From assembly GCF_020075495.1 (NCBI RefSeq), contig NZ_JABYQT010000003.1, forward strand, positions 395,548 to 459,547: a DNA stretch of 64,000 nt, in the 5' to 3' direction. Origin of the DNA: Vreelandella aquamarina (GTDB lineage Bacteria; Pseudomonadota; Gammaproteobacteria; Pseudomonadales; Halomonadaceae). Numbering within the stretch: position 1 is the stretch's first letter; each line of letters begins with the position of its first letter. Shown here piece by piece: positions 53,776-62,989 of this stretch. The position numbers were made by a program, and so were the translations under genes. The notes beneath the pieces are model-generated. The model did not search any database and was not told the origin of the DNA. It worked only from the letters and a program-made list of their open reading frames with translations.

Positions 53776-55431
53776 TCAATCGGCACTGCTCTCTGGTCGG
53801 TAGTCTGCAACGCTGATGGTGCCTGTCTCACCGCTATCGAGGGCAGCCAGCATGGGCTCGGCCTGGCGCTGGAAGGCAATCAGCGTATCGCCGCTCAACC
53901 CCATGTTCTCCGGCAAGTCGACGGTCATGGCGTTGACTGGCGAATTGTTGACGATGACTTCATAGTGCAGGTGAGGCCCGGTGCTGCGGCCGGTATTACC
54001 GGAAAGCGCAATACGCTCGCCCATGGTGATGCGTTCGCCCTGGCTGACCAGCGGCTGGGAAAGATGCAGGTAGCGTGTGCGGTAGCCGTTGTCGTGGCGT
54101 ATCACGATGTAGCGCCCGGCGGCAGGGTGATTGGCCACCCGCTCGACCCGACCATTGGCGGGGGCAATCACCGGCGTGCCGATCGGCATGGCAAAGTCGG
54201 TGCCGTTATGCGGGCTGATGCGGCCGGTCACCGGGTGCTTGCGCTGCGGGTTGAAGTTCGAGCTCAAGCGGTAACTGCCTTCAAACGGGTAGCGCGCAAA
54301 GGAAGGATCGAGGCTATTGCCCTCCGGCGTATAAAAGTGGTCGTCTGTTGCGTTACGCACCACGGTAAGGTCCATGCGCTCGCCGTTGTACTTGACTGCC
54401 AGCACGCGCGAATCGAGGGCTTCACCATCGATCATGTCGGATTCGACCAGCACCTGAAACTCATCACCGCGGCGGCTGTCGCGCCGGAAGTCCAGCTTCT
54501 TCTCCAGCAGCTTGGTCAGCTCGGTAACCGAGCTGCTGCTCAAGCCGGTGGCCTGGGCGGAGCGGGCGAAACTACCGCTGACGCTACCTGCATAGAGGCG
54601 CTGAACCGGCTCGCCCTGACGCTCGATGGCGGTAACGGCGAAATGGTCAGCGTCGCTCTCTATCATAACGCCGTCGCGGGTGTTTTTCATCATGCGCAGC
54701 GCCATCAGACGACCGTTCTCGTCCAGCTGGTAGTCGAAGCTGTGGCCTGCGCGCCAGTTGGTCAGCATGCGCGGCTCGGGCAGGTCGTCCAGCAGTGCCA
54801 GCACTTCGCTGTAACCTAGCCCCAGCTCGTTTTGGGCCAGCACCGCGAAGGTTTCGCCAGATTCGACGATATGCGTCTCCCACTCGGGCACGAACGGCTC
54901 TTCGGCGGCAAGCTCGAGCTCGAGAAAGGAAACGTCATCGAACAGGTCGATTCCGTAGTCTTCGTAGGAAGTGGCATCGGCGATTTCGACAGAAGAAGTC
55001 GGGTCGACATCGAGCATGCCGCTTGTCAGCGTACCAACAACCACTGCCATGTGCAGGGCGCCATGATCGAGCATGGTGCTTGGTGGTGGATAGTCGGCAA
55101 GGGAGGCTTCAGCGCTGGAAATAACGTCCAGATCAACGATCTCCTTGGCCGTCAGGTCGCTGAGCGGGATATGATCGCGGGTGGCATCGATCGCGCGGGA
55201 GGCACGGTTGATGGCGTCGGCGACCGGCGTGCGCTCTTGATGAAGCGATGGGATGCCGGGAGCCGAGTCGCTTGGAAGCGGTACCAGCACGCTCTCAAGC
55301 GGAGTTTGGGGTTGGTTCAGATCTTGATACGTTGTAATTAATTTTTGTGCGCCCAGCACAGTGACCATCGTGGCCACGGGTAACAGTAATAATTTATGCG
55401 TGCGGGGCAGCGAATGAAGGATTCGCAACAT
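53776..55431 (-). CDS. M23 metallopeptidase (MepM-like murein endopeptidase)
   Basis: Envelope zinc peptidase of 551 aa. The N-terminus LPRTHKLLLLPVATMVTVLG matches the membrane anchor of E. coli MepM (LPRPHRVML). A LysM/OapA-like region lies near 180-240 (HIVESGETFAVLAQNELGLGYSEV), and the LytM domain at the C-terminus has HNGTDFAMPIGTPV and the HLH site TGPHLHYEV. It cleaves D-Ala-mDAP cross-links to allow wall growth. Start 55431 has a weak ribosome site; a longer frame to 55503 would add a non-MepM-like segment. Confidence 0.88.
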   Translation of the reverse strand: MLRILHSLPRTHKLLLLPVATMVTVLGAQKLITTYQDLNQPQTPLESVLVPLPSDSAPGIPSLHQERTPVADAINRASRAIDATRDHIPLSDLTAKEIVDLDVISSAEASLADYPPPSTMLDHGALHMAVVVGTLTSGMLDVDPTSSVEIADATSYEDYGIDLFDDVSFLELELAAEEPFVPEWETHIVESGETFAVLAQNELGLGYSEVLALLDDLPEPRMLTNWRAGHSFDYQLDENGRLMALRMMKNTRDGVMIESDADHFAVTAIERQGEPVQRLYAGSVSGSFARSAQATGLSSSSVTELTKLLEKKLDFRRDSRRGDEFQVLVESDMIDGEALDSRVLAVKYNGERMDLTVVRNATDDHFYTPEGNSLDPSFARYPFEGSYRLSSNFNPQRKHPVTGRISPHNGTDFAMPIGTPVIAPANGRVERVANHPAAGRYIVIRHDNGYRTRYLHLSQPLVSQGERITMGERIALSGNTGRSTGPHLHYEVIVNNSPVNAMTVDLPENMGLSGDTLIAFQRQAEPMLAALDSGETGTISVADYRPESSAD

Positions 55432-56163
55432 GGGTAAATAGGCCGCCGAGTTCGTGATCAAAAAGTAACTTGAAAGTGAGCAAACCCCGGAACCATACCC
55501 CATGAAACAGGGGGTGCATAGACTGTATATCCATACACCCGCCAGGCGGCTACGTAAAAAGTAGAAGCCCCCTAGAGAAGAATGCTATTTCTGAACACTG
55601 TTTGCTAACTAAAGTAAACGATCCCGCTCAGCAGTGTCGCCTGATGGAGGCATGAAAAAGCAAGCGTCAGCGCTGATAATGGCCTATTTACTGACCCAAT
55701 CATAGACAATATCGCCTTCGTGTAAAGGTTGTATAACGCTTGAGTAAAAGACAGCTGCAGGGGGCTCGGCAGTTTGTATTATTTTTGTTATTCGAAACAA
55801 CGACTTGAATTTTTCTTGATGTTGATCAAGTTTTGTTGACCGCGGACCGAGCATAAACCTAAGGACGCTAAGTGTCTCTCATACTTAAGCCGCGTAGCCA
55901 AGACGCCCATATTTTTGTAACAAAAAGTTAAAATGGTCTGGAAACGCCGCTTCACGTTGCCACCTGCGCAGAGCAGCATCCATCCAGCGTGGGTGCGTGG
56001 CGAGTGTGCACAGCGCCTGGAAGGCATCATTCAGCCGTGAGCGACAAGCGGGACATCAGAAATATGGCACGCTATGCGGTACTCGCAGCAAAATGCTGGC
56101 ATCCTAGCGATGTTTTCGAAAATCAAGCGGCTCGTGTGGCTGTAAAGCATCGAGGAAATCGAA
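55432..56163. other. 732-bp intergenic region with an FNR/Anr box
   Basis: AT-rich gap between the divergent M23 peptidase and LysR genes. No convincing protein gene was found. It holds a perfect FNR/Anr dyad at 55816-55829 with possible -10 elements on both sides, and short hairpins near 55870-55915 followed by ATTTTTG. It could encode a small RNA. Confidence 0.5.
55816..55829. promoter_or_regulatory. Perfect FNR/Anr box
   Basis: TTGATGTTGATCAA matches TTGAT-N4-ATCAA exactly. A CATAAA at 55852-55857 would place a start near 55864 with the box centred at about -41.5, the class II activator position, in the plus direction. Confidence 0.65.
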
Positions 56164-57075
56164 ATGTCCCGGGTAACACTTGCACAATGGCAAATGCTGG
56201 CAGCGGTGGTTGATCATGGAGGATTCGCCCGCGCGGCAGAGGCCATACACAAAAGTCCCTCCACGCTGAACCATGCAGTGCACAAGCTGGAGGAGCAACT
56301 GGGGGTCGAGGTGCTCGAGCCAGTCGGCCGCCAGGTACGCTTGACCGAAGCCGGTGAGCTGCTGCTGCGTCGTGCGCGCCAGCTCATCGAAAGCGCCGCC
56401 TCGCTTGAGGATGTGGCAAGCCGTCTGGCTGCTGGTCTCGAAGCCGAAGTAGTGCTGGCGATCGATCAGGTCTTTCCGGCGTCCGCTCAGGCCAAGGCGC
56501 TCGAACGCTTTTCGGAGATGTACCCCCAGGTGCGCGTTCAGCTGCATGAAAGCGTCCTCAACGGCGGTATCGAGATGCTTTACGACGGACGTGCAGATCT
56601 TGTGATTTCAGGTATCGAAGCTCAAGGTTTTCTGGGCGAGCCACTGGTTTCCGTGCGCTTTATCGCGGTGGCTCACCCAGAGCATCCGCTTCACCAGCTG
56701 GGGCGCGCCCTGGACCTGCGCGATCTTGCCCAGTACCGCCAACTGGTGGTGCGTGACTCTGCACTGCGTCAATCGGCCAACGCCGGCTGGCTCAAGGCGG
56801 AACAGCGCTGGACGGTGGGCCATCTGAACACGTCGCTGGACATGCTCAAGCGAGGACTCGGATTTGCCTGGATGCCCGAAACACGTATTGCCGACGAGAT
56901 TCAAGCCGGTCATCTGAAACCCTTGCCGCTGGCCGCGGGTGGCATTCGCCAAGTGCCTGTTCAGATGATCTTCCGTGATCGTGATCGCGCAGGCCCTGCC
57001 GCCCACGCCATGGCGGCGGCATTGAAACAGGCCGTGAACGAGGAACACGCCCAACAGTTCGATTCTCTCGAATGA
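56164..57075 (+). CDS. LysR-family transcriptional regulator
   Basis: Regulator of 303 aa with the N-terminal helix-turn-helix (LAAVVDHGGFARAAEAIHKSPSTLNHAVHKLEEQLGV-type sequence, residues 12-48) and a periplasmic-binding-like effector domain. GTCCCGGGTAACACTTG follows GAGGAAATCGAAATG, so GAGGAA is the ribosome site. It precedes yqjG by 97 bp on the same strand. LysR proteins often regulate a neighbour; a quinone or redox effector would fit yqjG, but this is inference. Confidence 0.87.
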   Translation: MSRVTLAQWQMLAAVVDHGGFARAAEAIHKSPSTLNHAVHKLEEQLGVEVLEPVGRQVRLTEAGELLLRRARQLIESAASLEDVASRLAAGLEAEVVLAIDQVFPASAQAKALERFSEMYPQVRVQLHESVLNGGIEMLYDGRADLVISGIEAQGFLGEPLVSVRFIAVAHPEHPLHQLGRALDLRDLAQYRQLVVRDSALRQSANAGWLKAEQRWTVGHLNTSLDMLKRGLGFAWMPETRIADEIQAGHLKPLPLAAGGIRQVPVQMIFRDRDRAGPAAHAMAAALKQAVNEEHAQQFDSLE

Positions 57076-57172
57076 AAGCCGGTAAAACATCCGCTTGAGC
57101 AATCAGCCTATCCGCTTATGCTGATATCAGTTGCAAATGCTTGATACTTCTTACGCTTCAGGAGATGGACCG

Positions 57173-58171
57173 ATGGGCCTGCTCGTTGACGGAAAATGGC
57201 ATGATCAGTGGTACGACACCAAAAAAAGCGGTGGAGAGTTCGTGCGTGAATCGGCGCAGCTGCGCGATTGGATAGGTGGCGCGCCGGAAACCGATGGCAA
57301 CGTCTATCCGGCGGAAAAGAACCGCTACCACCTTTATGTCTCGCTTGCCTGCCCTTGGGCACACCGTATCTTGATCATGCGCAAGCTGAAAGGGCTGGAG
57401 TCCTTCATAGAGGTATCGCACACCAGTCCTTTGATGCTGGATAAAGGCTGGACGTACAACCGCGATGAAGGCTCTAGCGGTGATACGCTCAACGGCGTCG
57501 ACTATCACTACCAGTTCTACACCATGACGGACCCGAGCTATACGGGGCGAGTGACCGTACCGGTGCTGTGGGACAGAAAACGCAGTGCGATCGTCAATAA
57601 CGAGTCGGCCGACCAGGTACGTATGTTGAACCGCGCCTTCAACGAGCTGACCGATAATCGCCTGGACTTCTATCCGGATGATCTGCGCGACGTGATCGAT
57701 GACGTCAACGCCGACGTATACGACCATATCAATAATGGCGTCTACAAGACGGGGTTCGCCACGGAGCAGGATGTCTACGAAAAGCATGTCAACGCGCTGT
57801 TCGAAGCGCTGGAAAGAGTAGAGACACGGCTGTCACATCAGCGTTATCTGGCAGGCGAATGGCTGACAGAGGCGGATATTCGCCTGTTCACCACCCTGGT
57901 TCGATTCGATGCGGTCTACTATGGCCACTTCAAGTGCAACTACAAGCGCATCGAGGATTTTCCCAATCTGTCGAACTATCTGCGCGAGCTCTATCAGTGG
58001 CCGGGCGTGGCGGAAACGGTCAATATGGATCATATAAAACGCCACTACTATTACAGCCACGATACGATCAACCCGACGCGTATCGTGCCGGCTGGCCCGT
58101 GGCTCGACTTTGATCGCCCCCATGATCGTGAGCGTCTGAGCGGGCAGGGCATTCGTAACGCGCAGCGGTGA
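57173..58171 (+). CDS. yqjG: Glutathionyl-hydroquinone reductase
   Basis: Xi-class glutathione transferase of 332 aa that reduces glutathionyl-hydroquinones, cycling oxidised quinones. It matches E. coli YqjG (328 aa) throughout: MGLLVDGKWHDQWYDTKKSGG, catalytic cysteine in YVSLACPWAHR, GRVTVPVLWD, NESADQVRML, YLAGEWLTEADIRL and HDTINPTRIVPAGPW. Start 57173 has GGAGA 7 bases upstream and agrees with the alignment; an earlier ATG would add 14 unmatched residues. A GC hairpin follows at 58211. Confidence 0.94.
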   Translation: MGLLVDGKWHDQWYDTKKSGGEFVRESAQLRDWIGGAPETDGNVYPAEKNRYHLYVSLACPWAHRILIMRKLKGLESFIEVSHTSPLMLDKGWTYNRDEGSSGDTLNGVDYHYQFYTMTDPSYTGRVTVPVLWDRKRSAIVNNESADQVRMLNRAFNELTDNRLDFYPDDLRDVIDDVNADVYDHINNGVYKTGFATEQDVYEKHVNALFEALERVETRLSHQRYLAGEWLTEADIRLFTTLVRFDAVYYGHFKCNYKRIEDFPNLSNYLRELYQWPGVAETVNMDHIKRHYYYSHDTINPTRIVPAGPWLDFDRPHDRERLSGQGIRNAQR

Positions 58172-58210
58172 TGCCAAGCGTAAACTCGCACCAGTAAACC
58201 CAAAAACAAA

Positions 58211-58234
58211 CAGGCCGCCCGGTGGGGCGGCCTG
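58211..58234 (-). terminator. Terminator of the PRC-barrel gene
   Basis: CAGGCCGCCC-loop-GGGCGGCCTG, a perfect 10-bp stem. On the minus strand it is followed by TTTGTTTTTG, so it chiefly serves the leftward gene; it may also slow transcription coming from yqjG. Confidence 0.75.
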
Positions 58235-58292
58235 CTCAAGGCTGCGATCAACAGCAGGTAGTCAAACACGCTTCATGAGAGACACCAAGGGG

Positions 58293-58781
58293 TTACTGGT
58301 GGTTGTCAGTAACGGCATCGCGCGTGGACTGCCAGGCGCTTTGTGCCCCATCCCGAGTGGTTTGCCATGCGTCGCGGGCGTTGGCTTTAGTCTGTTCCCA
58401 CCAGTCGCGATCATAGGTAGGGAAGGCGGCCACTTCCTCGGTGGTTGCATCGAGAATGATGCGGTGTTCGGTATCGCCATCGCTTTCGGTATGCGTCTCG
58501 AGCGAGAAGTAATCCGTACCGACCACCAGTTCGCGTCCGCCAAGGCCCAGCACGGCGCCGCTTTCGACTACCAAGGCGCTGATACGCATGTCTTCATCGA
58601 ACAGAATATCGTCTACCTCACCAATTTCATCACCGGAACCGTTGGCAAAGTAGACATCCGCACCGAGGATATCGTCGGCAGAATACATGCCTTGTGGCTC
58701 CTGCTCTGCCGCCTGCACACCCAATGAGAGGCTACCGAGCAGAACGGTACCGATGGCAGTTGTAAGCATTGACTTGCGCAT
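58293..58781 (-). CDS. Exported PRC-barrel domain protein
   Basis: Small periplasmic protein of 162 aa. Leader MRKSMLTTAIGTVLLGSLS ending VQAAEQ; then a PRC-barrel (MYSADDILGADVYFANGSG, GEVDDILFDEDMRISALVV) and a Trp-containing, acidic-basic tail (WWEQTKANARDAWQTTRDGA) resembling CsbD-type repeats. Start 58781 has GGGAGAG 7 bases upstream and gives the leader. Such proteins are common in halophiles and often induced by stress; the molecular function is unknown. A CsbD gene lies just upstream on the same strand. Confidence 0.8.
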   Translation of the reverse strand: MRKSMLTTAIGTVLLGSLSLGVQAAEQEPQGMYSADDILGADVYFANGSGDEIGEVDDILFDEDMRISALVVESGAVLGLGGRELVVGTDYFSLETHTESDGDTEHRIILDATTEEVAAFPTYDRDWWEQTKANARDAWQTTRDGAQSAWQSTRDAVTDNHQ

Positions 58782-58901
58782 AGCGTCTCTCCCTGTGACT
58801 GACGATGTGGTGGCCAAGGGTGAACAGGCCACCACATTCGATGGTTTCATGCCGATCAAGACCAATCGAGCATGACGTACTCAATATGATTGACGCGCAA
58901 C

Positions 58902-59099
58902 TTACAGGCCGTCAGCCCAATCGTCGGCCCGCTTTTCCGCCTGTTCGCGCTCAAGGCCGTATTTCTGCTGGAGCTTGCCCACCAGCTGGTCCTTCTTGCC
59001 ACCAATCTGATCAAGTTCATCGTCAGTCAGCTCGCCCCAGCTGGCGCGTGCCTTGCCTTTCACTTCGGTCCATTTGCCTTCGATTTGATCCCAGTTCAT
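58902..59099 (-). CDS. CsbD-family stress protein
   Basis: Highly charged protein of 65 aa: MNWDQIEGKWTEVKGKARA, WGELTDDELDQIGGKKDQL, VGKLQQKYG. This is the CsbD/YjbJ family, abundant under general stress, function unknown. Start 59099 has AAGGAG 7 bases upstream. The PRC-barrel gene follows 120 bp downstream on the same strand. Confidence 0.92.
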   Translation of the reverse strand: MNWDQIEGKWTEVKGKARASWGELTDDELDQIGGKKDQLVGKLQQKYGLEREQAEKRADDWADGL

Positions 59100-59643
59100 G
59101 TGGTGCTCCTTGCATTGCTGAACGTATAAGGACATTTATTAACTTAGACTATATTTACACAGCTGCAAGCCAAAAAGTTTACTATTGGTTAAGTAAAAAG
59201 GCTGGTTTTCCTGCTGAGGCGGTGGTAGGATGCGCGCTCCTCGCATGTGTTGACCCCTCCATCACGACGATAAGCGTTTAGCTACGTAGTTTTATTGTGA
59301 AATAGTTTCATCATGAAATAGTTTCACTGCAGATACGTAGGAAGGCTTGCGGGAACATCTAGCCAACTGCAGATGTTCATTGCTGTGAAGATGGCGCGCC
59401 TCCAGCATTTCACCAAACGGGTGAAATCGGCGCAGAAGGTCGCCACAGCGGTTGGCCCTTTATGAATTTGAAATATAGAGGTTTGCCGACCGGATGCCAG
59501 GTGCGACCGGCGTCTCCGACTCCACTGATGACATTATCCGCCTGGCGGAGTCTGTTTATTGATGCTTTTTATGCAGCGATAACAGAGTCAGAGACGCTTA
59601 CGATGCTTTTTGCCGGTACTGCCGGCCTACCAAGGTGTGATTA
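59100..59643. other. 544-bp region upstream of the CsdA-type helicase
   Basis: No protein gene seen. It contains two tandem copies of TGAAATAGTTTCA (59298-59310 and 59314-59326), each a 5-bp dyad, and a hairpin ATTTCACC/GGTGAAAT at 59407-59427. A long untranslated leader is usual for cold-induced deaD genes, so these are probably part of its control region. Confidence 0.5.
59298..59326 (+). repeat. Tandem dyads TGAAATAGTTTCA x2
   Basis: Two identical 13-bp copies at 59298-59310 and 59314-59326, separated by TCA, 16-bp period. Each copy reads TGAAA-TAG-TTTCA. The spacing suggests cooperative binding of a dimeric regulator, or an RNA hairpin pair in the deaD leader. Confidence 0.6.
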
Positions 59644-61359
59644 ATGACCTCGACTTCTGTCGCCTCGCCGAGCTTCGGCGATCTGGCTCTATTGCCTGCC
59701 GTTCTGTCTGCTGTTGAAGCACAGGGCTATGTAACTCCCTCGCCGATTCAGGCGCAAACCATTCCTGCGCTGCTGGAAGGCCGCGATATGCTGGGCCAGG
59801 CGCAAACGGGTACGGGCAAGACCGCTGCCTTTGCGCTTCCTTTACTGTCACGTCTGGATATCCAGCGTCGCGTACCCCAGGTACTCGTCATGGCGCCGAC
59901 CCGCGAGCTTGCTCAGCAGGTTGCCGTTTCATTCAGCAAGTATGGTCAAAACCTGCAGGGCCTTGAAGTGGCAACCCTGTGCGGTGGTCAAGAGTACCGT
60001 GAGCAGCTGGGCGCGCTGAAGCGCGGTGCCCAGGTCGTCGTGGGTACTCCCGGCCGTATCATCGATCACCTGGATCGTGGCAGCCTGAAGCTGGATGGCT
60101 TGTCCGCACTCGTGCTGGACGAAGCCGACGAAATGCTGCGCATGGGCTTTATCGACGACGTCAAGCGCGTGGTCGCCGATACCCCGAAAGATGCTCAGCG
60201 TGTCTTCTTCTCGGCCACACTGCCGACGGAAATCGAGCGTATCGTCAATCGTTACCTGGTCGATCCGGTCAAGGTGGCAATCGAGTCGCGCACCACCACC
60301 GGTGAAAACATCGAACAGCGCATCGTGCGCGTCGATGGCGGCGCCAAGCTGGAAGCCCTTGCACGTATTCTTGAAGTCGAGCCGGTCGATGCCGCTATCG
60401 TCTTCGTACGTACCCGTGCTGCGTGTACCACCCTGGTCGAGCAGCTGACTGCGCGTGGTGTCAATGCAGCCGGCCTGTCCGGTGACCTGGATCAGAGCCT
60501 GCGTGAGCGTACGATCACGCGCCTGAAGCGCAGCAAGGTCGATGTGTTGATTGCAACGGACGTTGCCGCCCGTGGTCTTGACGTGCCGCGCATCACGCAC
60601 GTTATCAATTACGACCTGCCCCAGGATTCCGAAGCCTACACGCACCGTATCGGTCGTACGGGCCGTGCGGGACGCAGCGGCGTGGCGATCACCTTTGCAG
60701 GTTTCCGTGAAGGCCGCAAGATCGGCTGGCTCGAGCAGGCAACCGGTCAGAAAATGACCGAAATGCCGCTGCCTGACGAAGCGGCCATTCGCGCCCATCG
60801 CGATGAAGTGTTTCATCATCGTGTAGTGGCGGCGTTGACCAAAGGTGCCGAAGAGCAGCGTGCGCTGGTCGAGCGTCTGGTGGAAGAAGGCCACGATGCG
60901 GTCGAGCTTGCCTGTGCATTTGCTGCCATGGCACGTGCTGACGAGGCGCCGATTGGCCGCCTGCAGGCACCGCGCAAAGAGCGCTCTACGCGTGATGGGG
61001 GCAGCGCCCGGCCGGGTGCGCGTCGTGAGCGTGGCGAGCGCCCGCGCACACCCAGCGAAGGCATGACCCGCTACCGCGTCTCCGTTGGCCATAAAGACGG
61101 CGTCAAGCCAGGCCAGCTGGTTGGTGCCCTGGCCAATGAAGGCGGTATCGAAGGTGCGCGTATCGGCCGTATCGATATCCGTAACGCCTTCTCGGTCGTT
61201 GAACTGCCAAGCGGTCTGCCCGCCACGATCCTGACCAAGATGGCGCGCGCCCGTGTGGCCGGCCGTCCGTTGGAAATCAGCGAAGACAGCGGCCCTGAGC
61301 GCGCCCCGCGCCGCCGCCGTGATGATGGCGATGCGCCGGTTCGTCGTCGCGAAGCGTAA
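59644..61359 (+). CDS. deaD: DEAD-box ATP-dependent RNA helicase, CsdA/DeaD type
   Basis: RNA helicase of 571 aa that unwinds structured RNA in cold adaptation, ribosome assembly and mRNA decay. Motifs: Q motif FGDLALLPAV..SPIQAQTIP, Walker A AQTGTGKT (53-60), PTRELA (85-90), TPGR, DEAD (159-162), SAT (190-192), and HRIGRTGRAG. After a basic linker the DbpA/CsdA RNA-binding domain is seen (MTRYRVSVGHKDGVKPGQLV, then GRIDIRNAFSVVELP), ending in an Arg-rich tail. A long leader precedes it; a strong terminator follows. Confidence 0.93.
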   Translation: MTSTSVASPSFGDLALLPAVLSAVEAQGYVTPSPIQAQTIPALLEGRDMLGQAQTGTGKTAAFALPLLSRLDIQRRVPQVLVMAPTRELAQQVAVSFSKYGQNLQGLEVATLCGGQEYREQLGALKRGAQVVVGTPGRIIDHLDRGSLKLDGLSALVLDEADEMLRMGFIDDVKRVVADTPKDAQRVFFSATLPTEIERIVNRYLVDPVKVAIESRTTTGENIEQRIVRVDGGAKLEALARILEVEPVDAAIVFVRTRAACTTLVEQLTARGVNAAGLSGDLDQSLRERTITRLKRSKVDVLIATDVAARGLDVPRITHVINYDLPQDSEAYTHRIGRTGRAGRSGVAITFAGFREGRKIGWLEQATGQKMTEMPLPDEAAIRAHRDEVFHHRVVAALTKGAEEQRALVERLVEEGHDAVELACAFAAMARADEAPIGRLQAPRKERSTRDGGSARPGARRERGERPRTPSEGMTRYRVSVGHKDGVKPGQLVGALANEGGIEGARIGRIDIRNAFSVVELPSGLPATILTKMARARVAGRPLEISEDSGPERAPRRRRDDGDAPVRRREA

Positions 61360-61396
61360 GCGCCCAGACGCTGGCTAGCGGCACTCGCCGCGCCCG

Positions 61397-61433
61397 ATGC
61401 CCCCGCCCGGAAACGGTGCGGGGGCATTTTTTT
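61397..61433 (+). terminator. Rho-independent terminator of deaD
   Basis: ATGCCCCCGC/GCGGGGGCAT (10 bp) with an inner CCG-GAAA-CGG hairpin carrying a GNRA tetraloop, followed by a T-run. Confidence 0.93.
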
Positions 61434-61478
61434 GCTACCCTGAAGAGCATTCAGTCATATCACGACAGGGAGTCGACG

Positions 61479-62189
61479 ATGAACAGCGCGCTACACGAAT
61501 GGAATCTGGCCCCTCAGGAGGCCATTGCCCTGCAAAAAGAGCTTGCCCAGCGTCTGGAACTGACCGATCGTATCGATCCGGTCACCCATATTGCCGGTAT
61601 GGATATCGGCTTTGAAGATGATGGAGACACGACGCGCGCAGCGGTCGTGCTGCTCAAGTGGGACCCGGCCACGGCGCCGGATCTCGCTGTCGTCGAACAG
61701 ATCGTCCACCGCGAACCCACGCGTATGCCCTATATTCCGGGGCTACTCTCGTTTCGTGAGATTCCGGCCGCGCTCGGGGCGTTTAAAAAGCTCAGCACAA
61801 GGCCCGAACTGGTCATGGTCGATGGCCAGGGAATCGCCCACCCACGAAGGCTCGGGATCGCCGCCCACCTGGGGCTGTGGCTCGACCTGCCCACGATCGG
61901 GGTCGCCAAGTCGCGACTGTACGGCAAGCATGAAGAAGTGGGGGAGCGCCGCGGTGACTGGACGGCGCTCACCGCGCGGGGAGAAACGATCGGTGCGGTG
62001 TTACGCTCCCGGGAAAAGGTGAAGCCTATCTTTGTATCGCCAGGCCACCGCATGTCGCTTGAAACATCGCTTAGCTGGGTCATGCAGTGCCTTGGGCGAA
62101 CCAAGCTGCCCGAGCCCACCCGCCTGGCGGACCGGCTGGCTTCCCGGCGCGTCGAGAAACGCCGGGAAAGGGCTACAAGAACGTCATGA
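61479..62189 (+). CDS. nfi: Endonuclease V (deoxyinosine 3' endonuclease)
   Basis: DNA repair nuclease of 236 aa that nicks the second phosphodiester bond 3' to deoxyinosine. Catalytic residues: D42 in AGMDIGF, E94 in YIPGLLSFRE and D115 in MVDGQGIAHPRR; the lysine in GVAKSRLYG is also conserved. AGGGAG lies 6-7 bases before the ATG; the longer open frame starts inside the deaD terminator and is rejected. Its last 17 bp overlap the convergent amidotransferase gene. Confidence 0.93.
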   Translation: MNSALHEWNLAPQEAIALQKELAQRLELTDRIDPVTHIAGMDIGFEDDGDTTRAAVVLLKWDPATAPDLAVVEQIVHREPTRMPYIPGLLSFREIPAALGAFKKLSTRPELVMVDGQGIAHPRRLGIAAHLGLWLDLPTIGVAKSRLYGKHEEVGERRGDWTALTARGETIGAVLRSREKVKPIFVSPGHRMSLETSLSWVMQCLGRTKLPEPTRLADRLASRRVEKRRERATRTS

Positions 62190-62886
62190 ACCGCTCAAGC
62201 AGGCTGGTCGAGTGGGGTGTCTCCGCTATCTTTTTGATCAAGGCGCTGACGTCCTCACCCTGTTCGATCAGCGCATCTTCCATGCGCTCGATGTAGGCAC
62301 GTAGAATATCGGTATTGAACTCCGGGTGAAATTGAACGCTCCACTGACGAGGGCCGTAGCGCAGCGCCTGATGGTGATCATGGCTATTGAAAGCCAGAAC
62401 GACAGCGTCAGATGGCTTGATCAGTACCGACTGGCCGTGGGTTAGATGCGCCATGAACCGCGTAGGAAGCTGACTGAACAGTGGATCGCTATCGGCCGCG
62501 TGCGTACGCTCCACTTCGAAAGTGCCTGCCTCCCGGCCATCGGGATGGTCGCCTGCTGAACCGCCGAAAGCTTCTGCCATCAATTGGTGCCCATAGCACA
62601 CGCCCAGCATGGCAATATTGCGTTTGCGAGCCTCTCTTAACCAGGGTTTGAGCGCCTCGCTCCAAGGTTCAGCGTTGCTGATCATGCTGTTGGAACCGGT
62701 AATGATGATGCCATCCAGGCCAGCAAGAGCCGGTGCATCAGACTCGGCGCGCGGGTCCCATACCGTGATGATGGTATAGGGTACGACACGCTTCATGGGC
62801 TGTTCGAACAGGACCCCGAAATCGCCGTGTTTTGCAGCGACCTCTGGAAAAGCATCGCCCGTTTTTACGATCAATACTGACGGCAT
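62173..62886 (-). CDS. Class I glutamine amidotransferase domain protein
   Basis: Free-standing GATase1 protein of 237 aa. Nucleophile cysteine in GVCYGHQLMAEAFGG, histidine and glutamate in SVQFHPEFN; GIIITGSNSMISNAEPW is the oxyanion region. It resembles GMP-synthase-like amidotransferases without a synthetase domain. The amination partner or hydrolysis substrate is unknown. It is divergent from tpx, 103 bp away. Confidence 0.85.
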   Translation of the reverse strand: MPSVLIVKTGDAFPEVAAKHGDFGVLFEQPMKRVVPYTIITVWDPRAESDAPALAGLDGIIITGSNSMISNAEPWSEALKPWLREARKRNIAMLGVCYGHQLMAEAFGGSAGDHPDGREAGTFEVERTHAADSDPLFSQLPTRFMAHLTHGQSVLIKPSDAVVLAFNSHDHHQALRYGPRQWSVQFHPEFNTDILRAYIERMEDALIEQGEDVSALIKKIAETPHSTSLLERFMTFL

Positions 62887-62989
62887 GGCATACTCTTGGT
62901 AATGAAGGAAACACGCCCGCTACGCGGGAGGAATTGTGTCGTTCAGTGCGCTTTGATGAGTTATCACCTATACCATGTGAGGAGGCTTC

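Noticed and set aside
55788..56030. 80-codon minus-strand frame in the gap before the LysR gene
   Set aside because: No ribosome site, no similarity, and it covers the FNR/Anr box; a small RNA or plain regulatory DNA is more likely.
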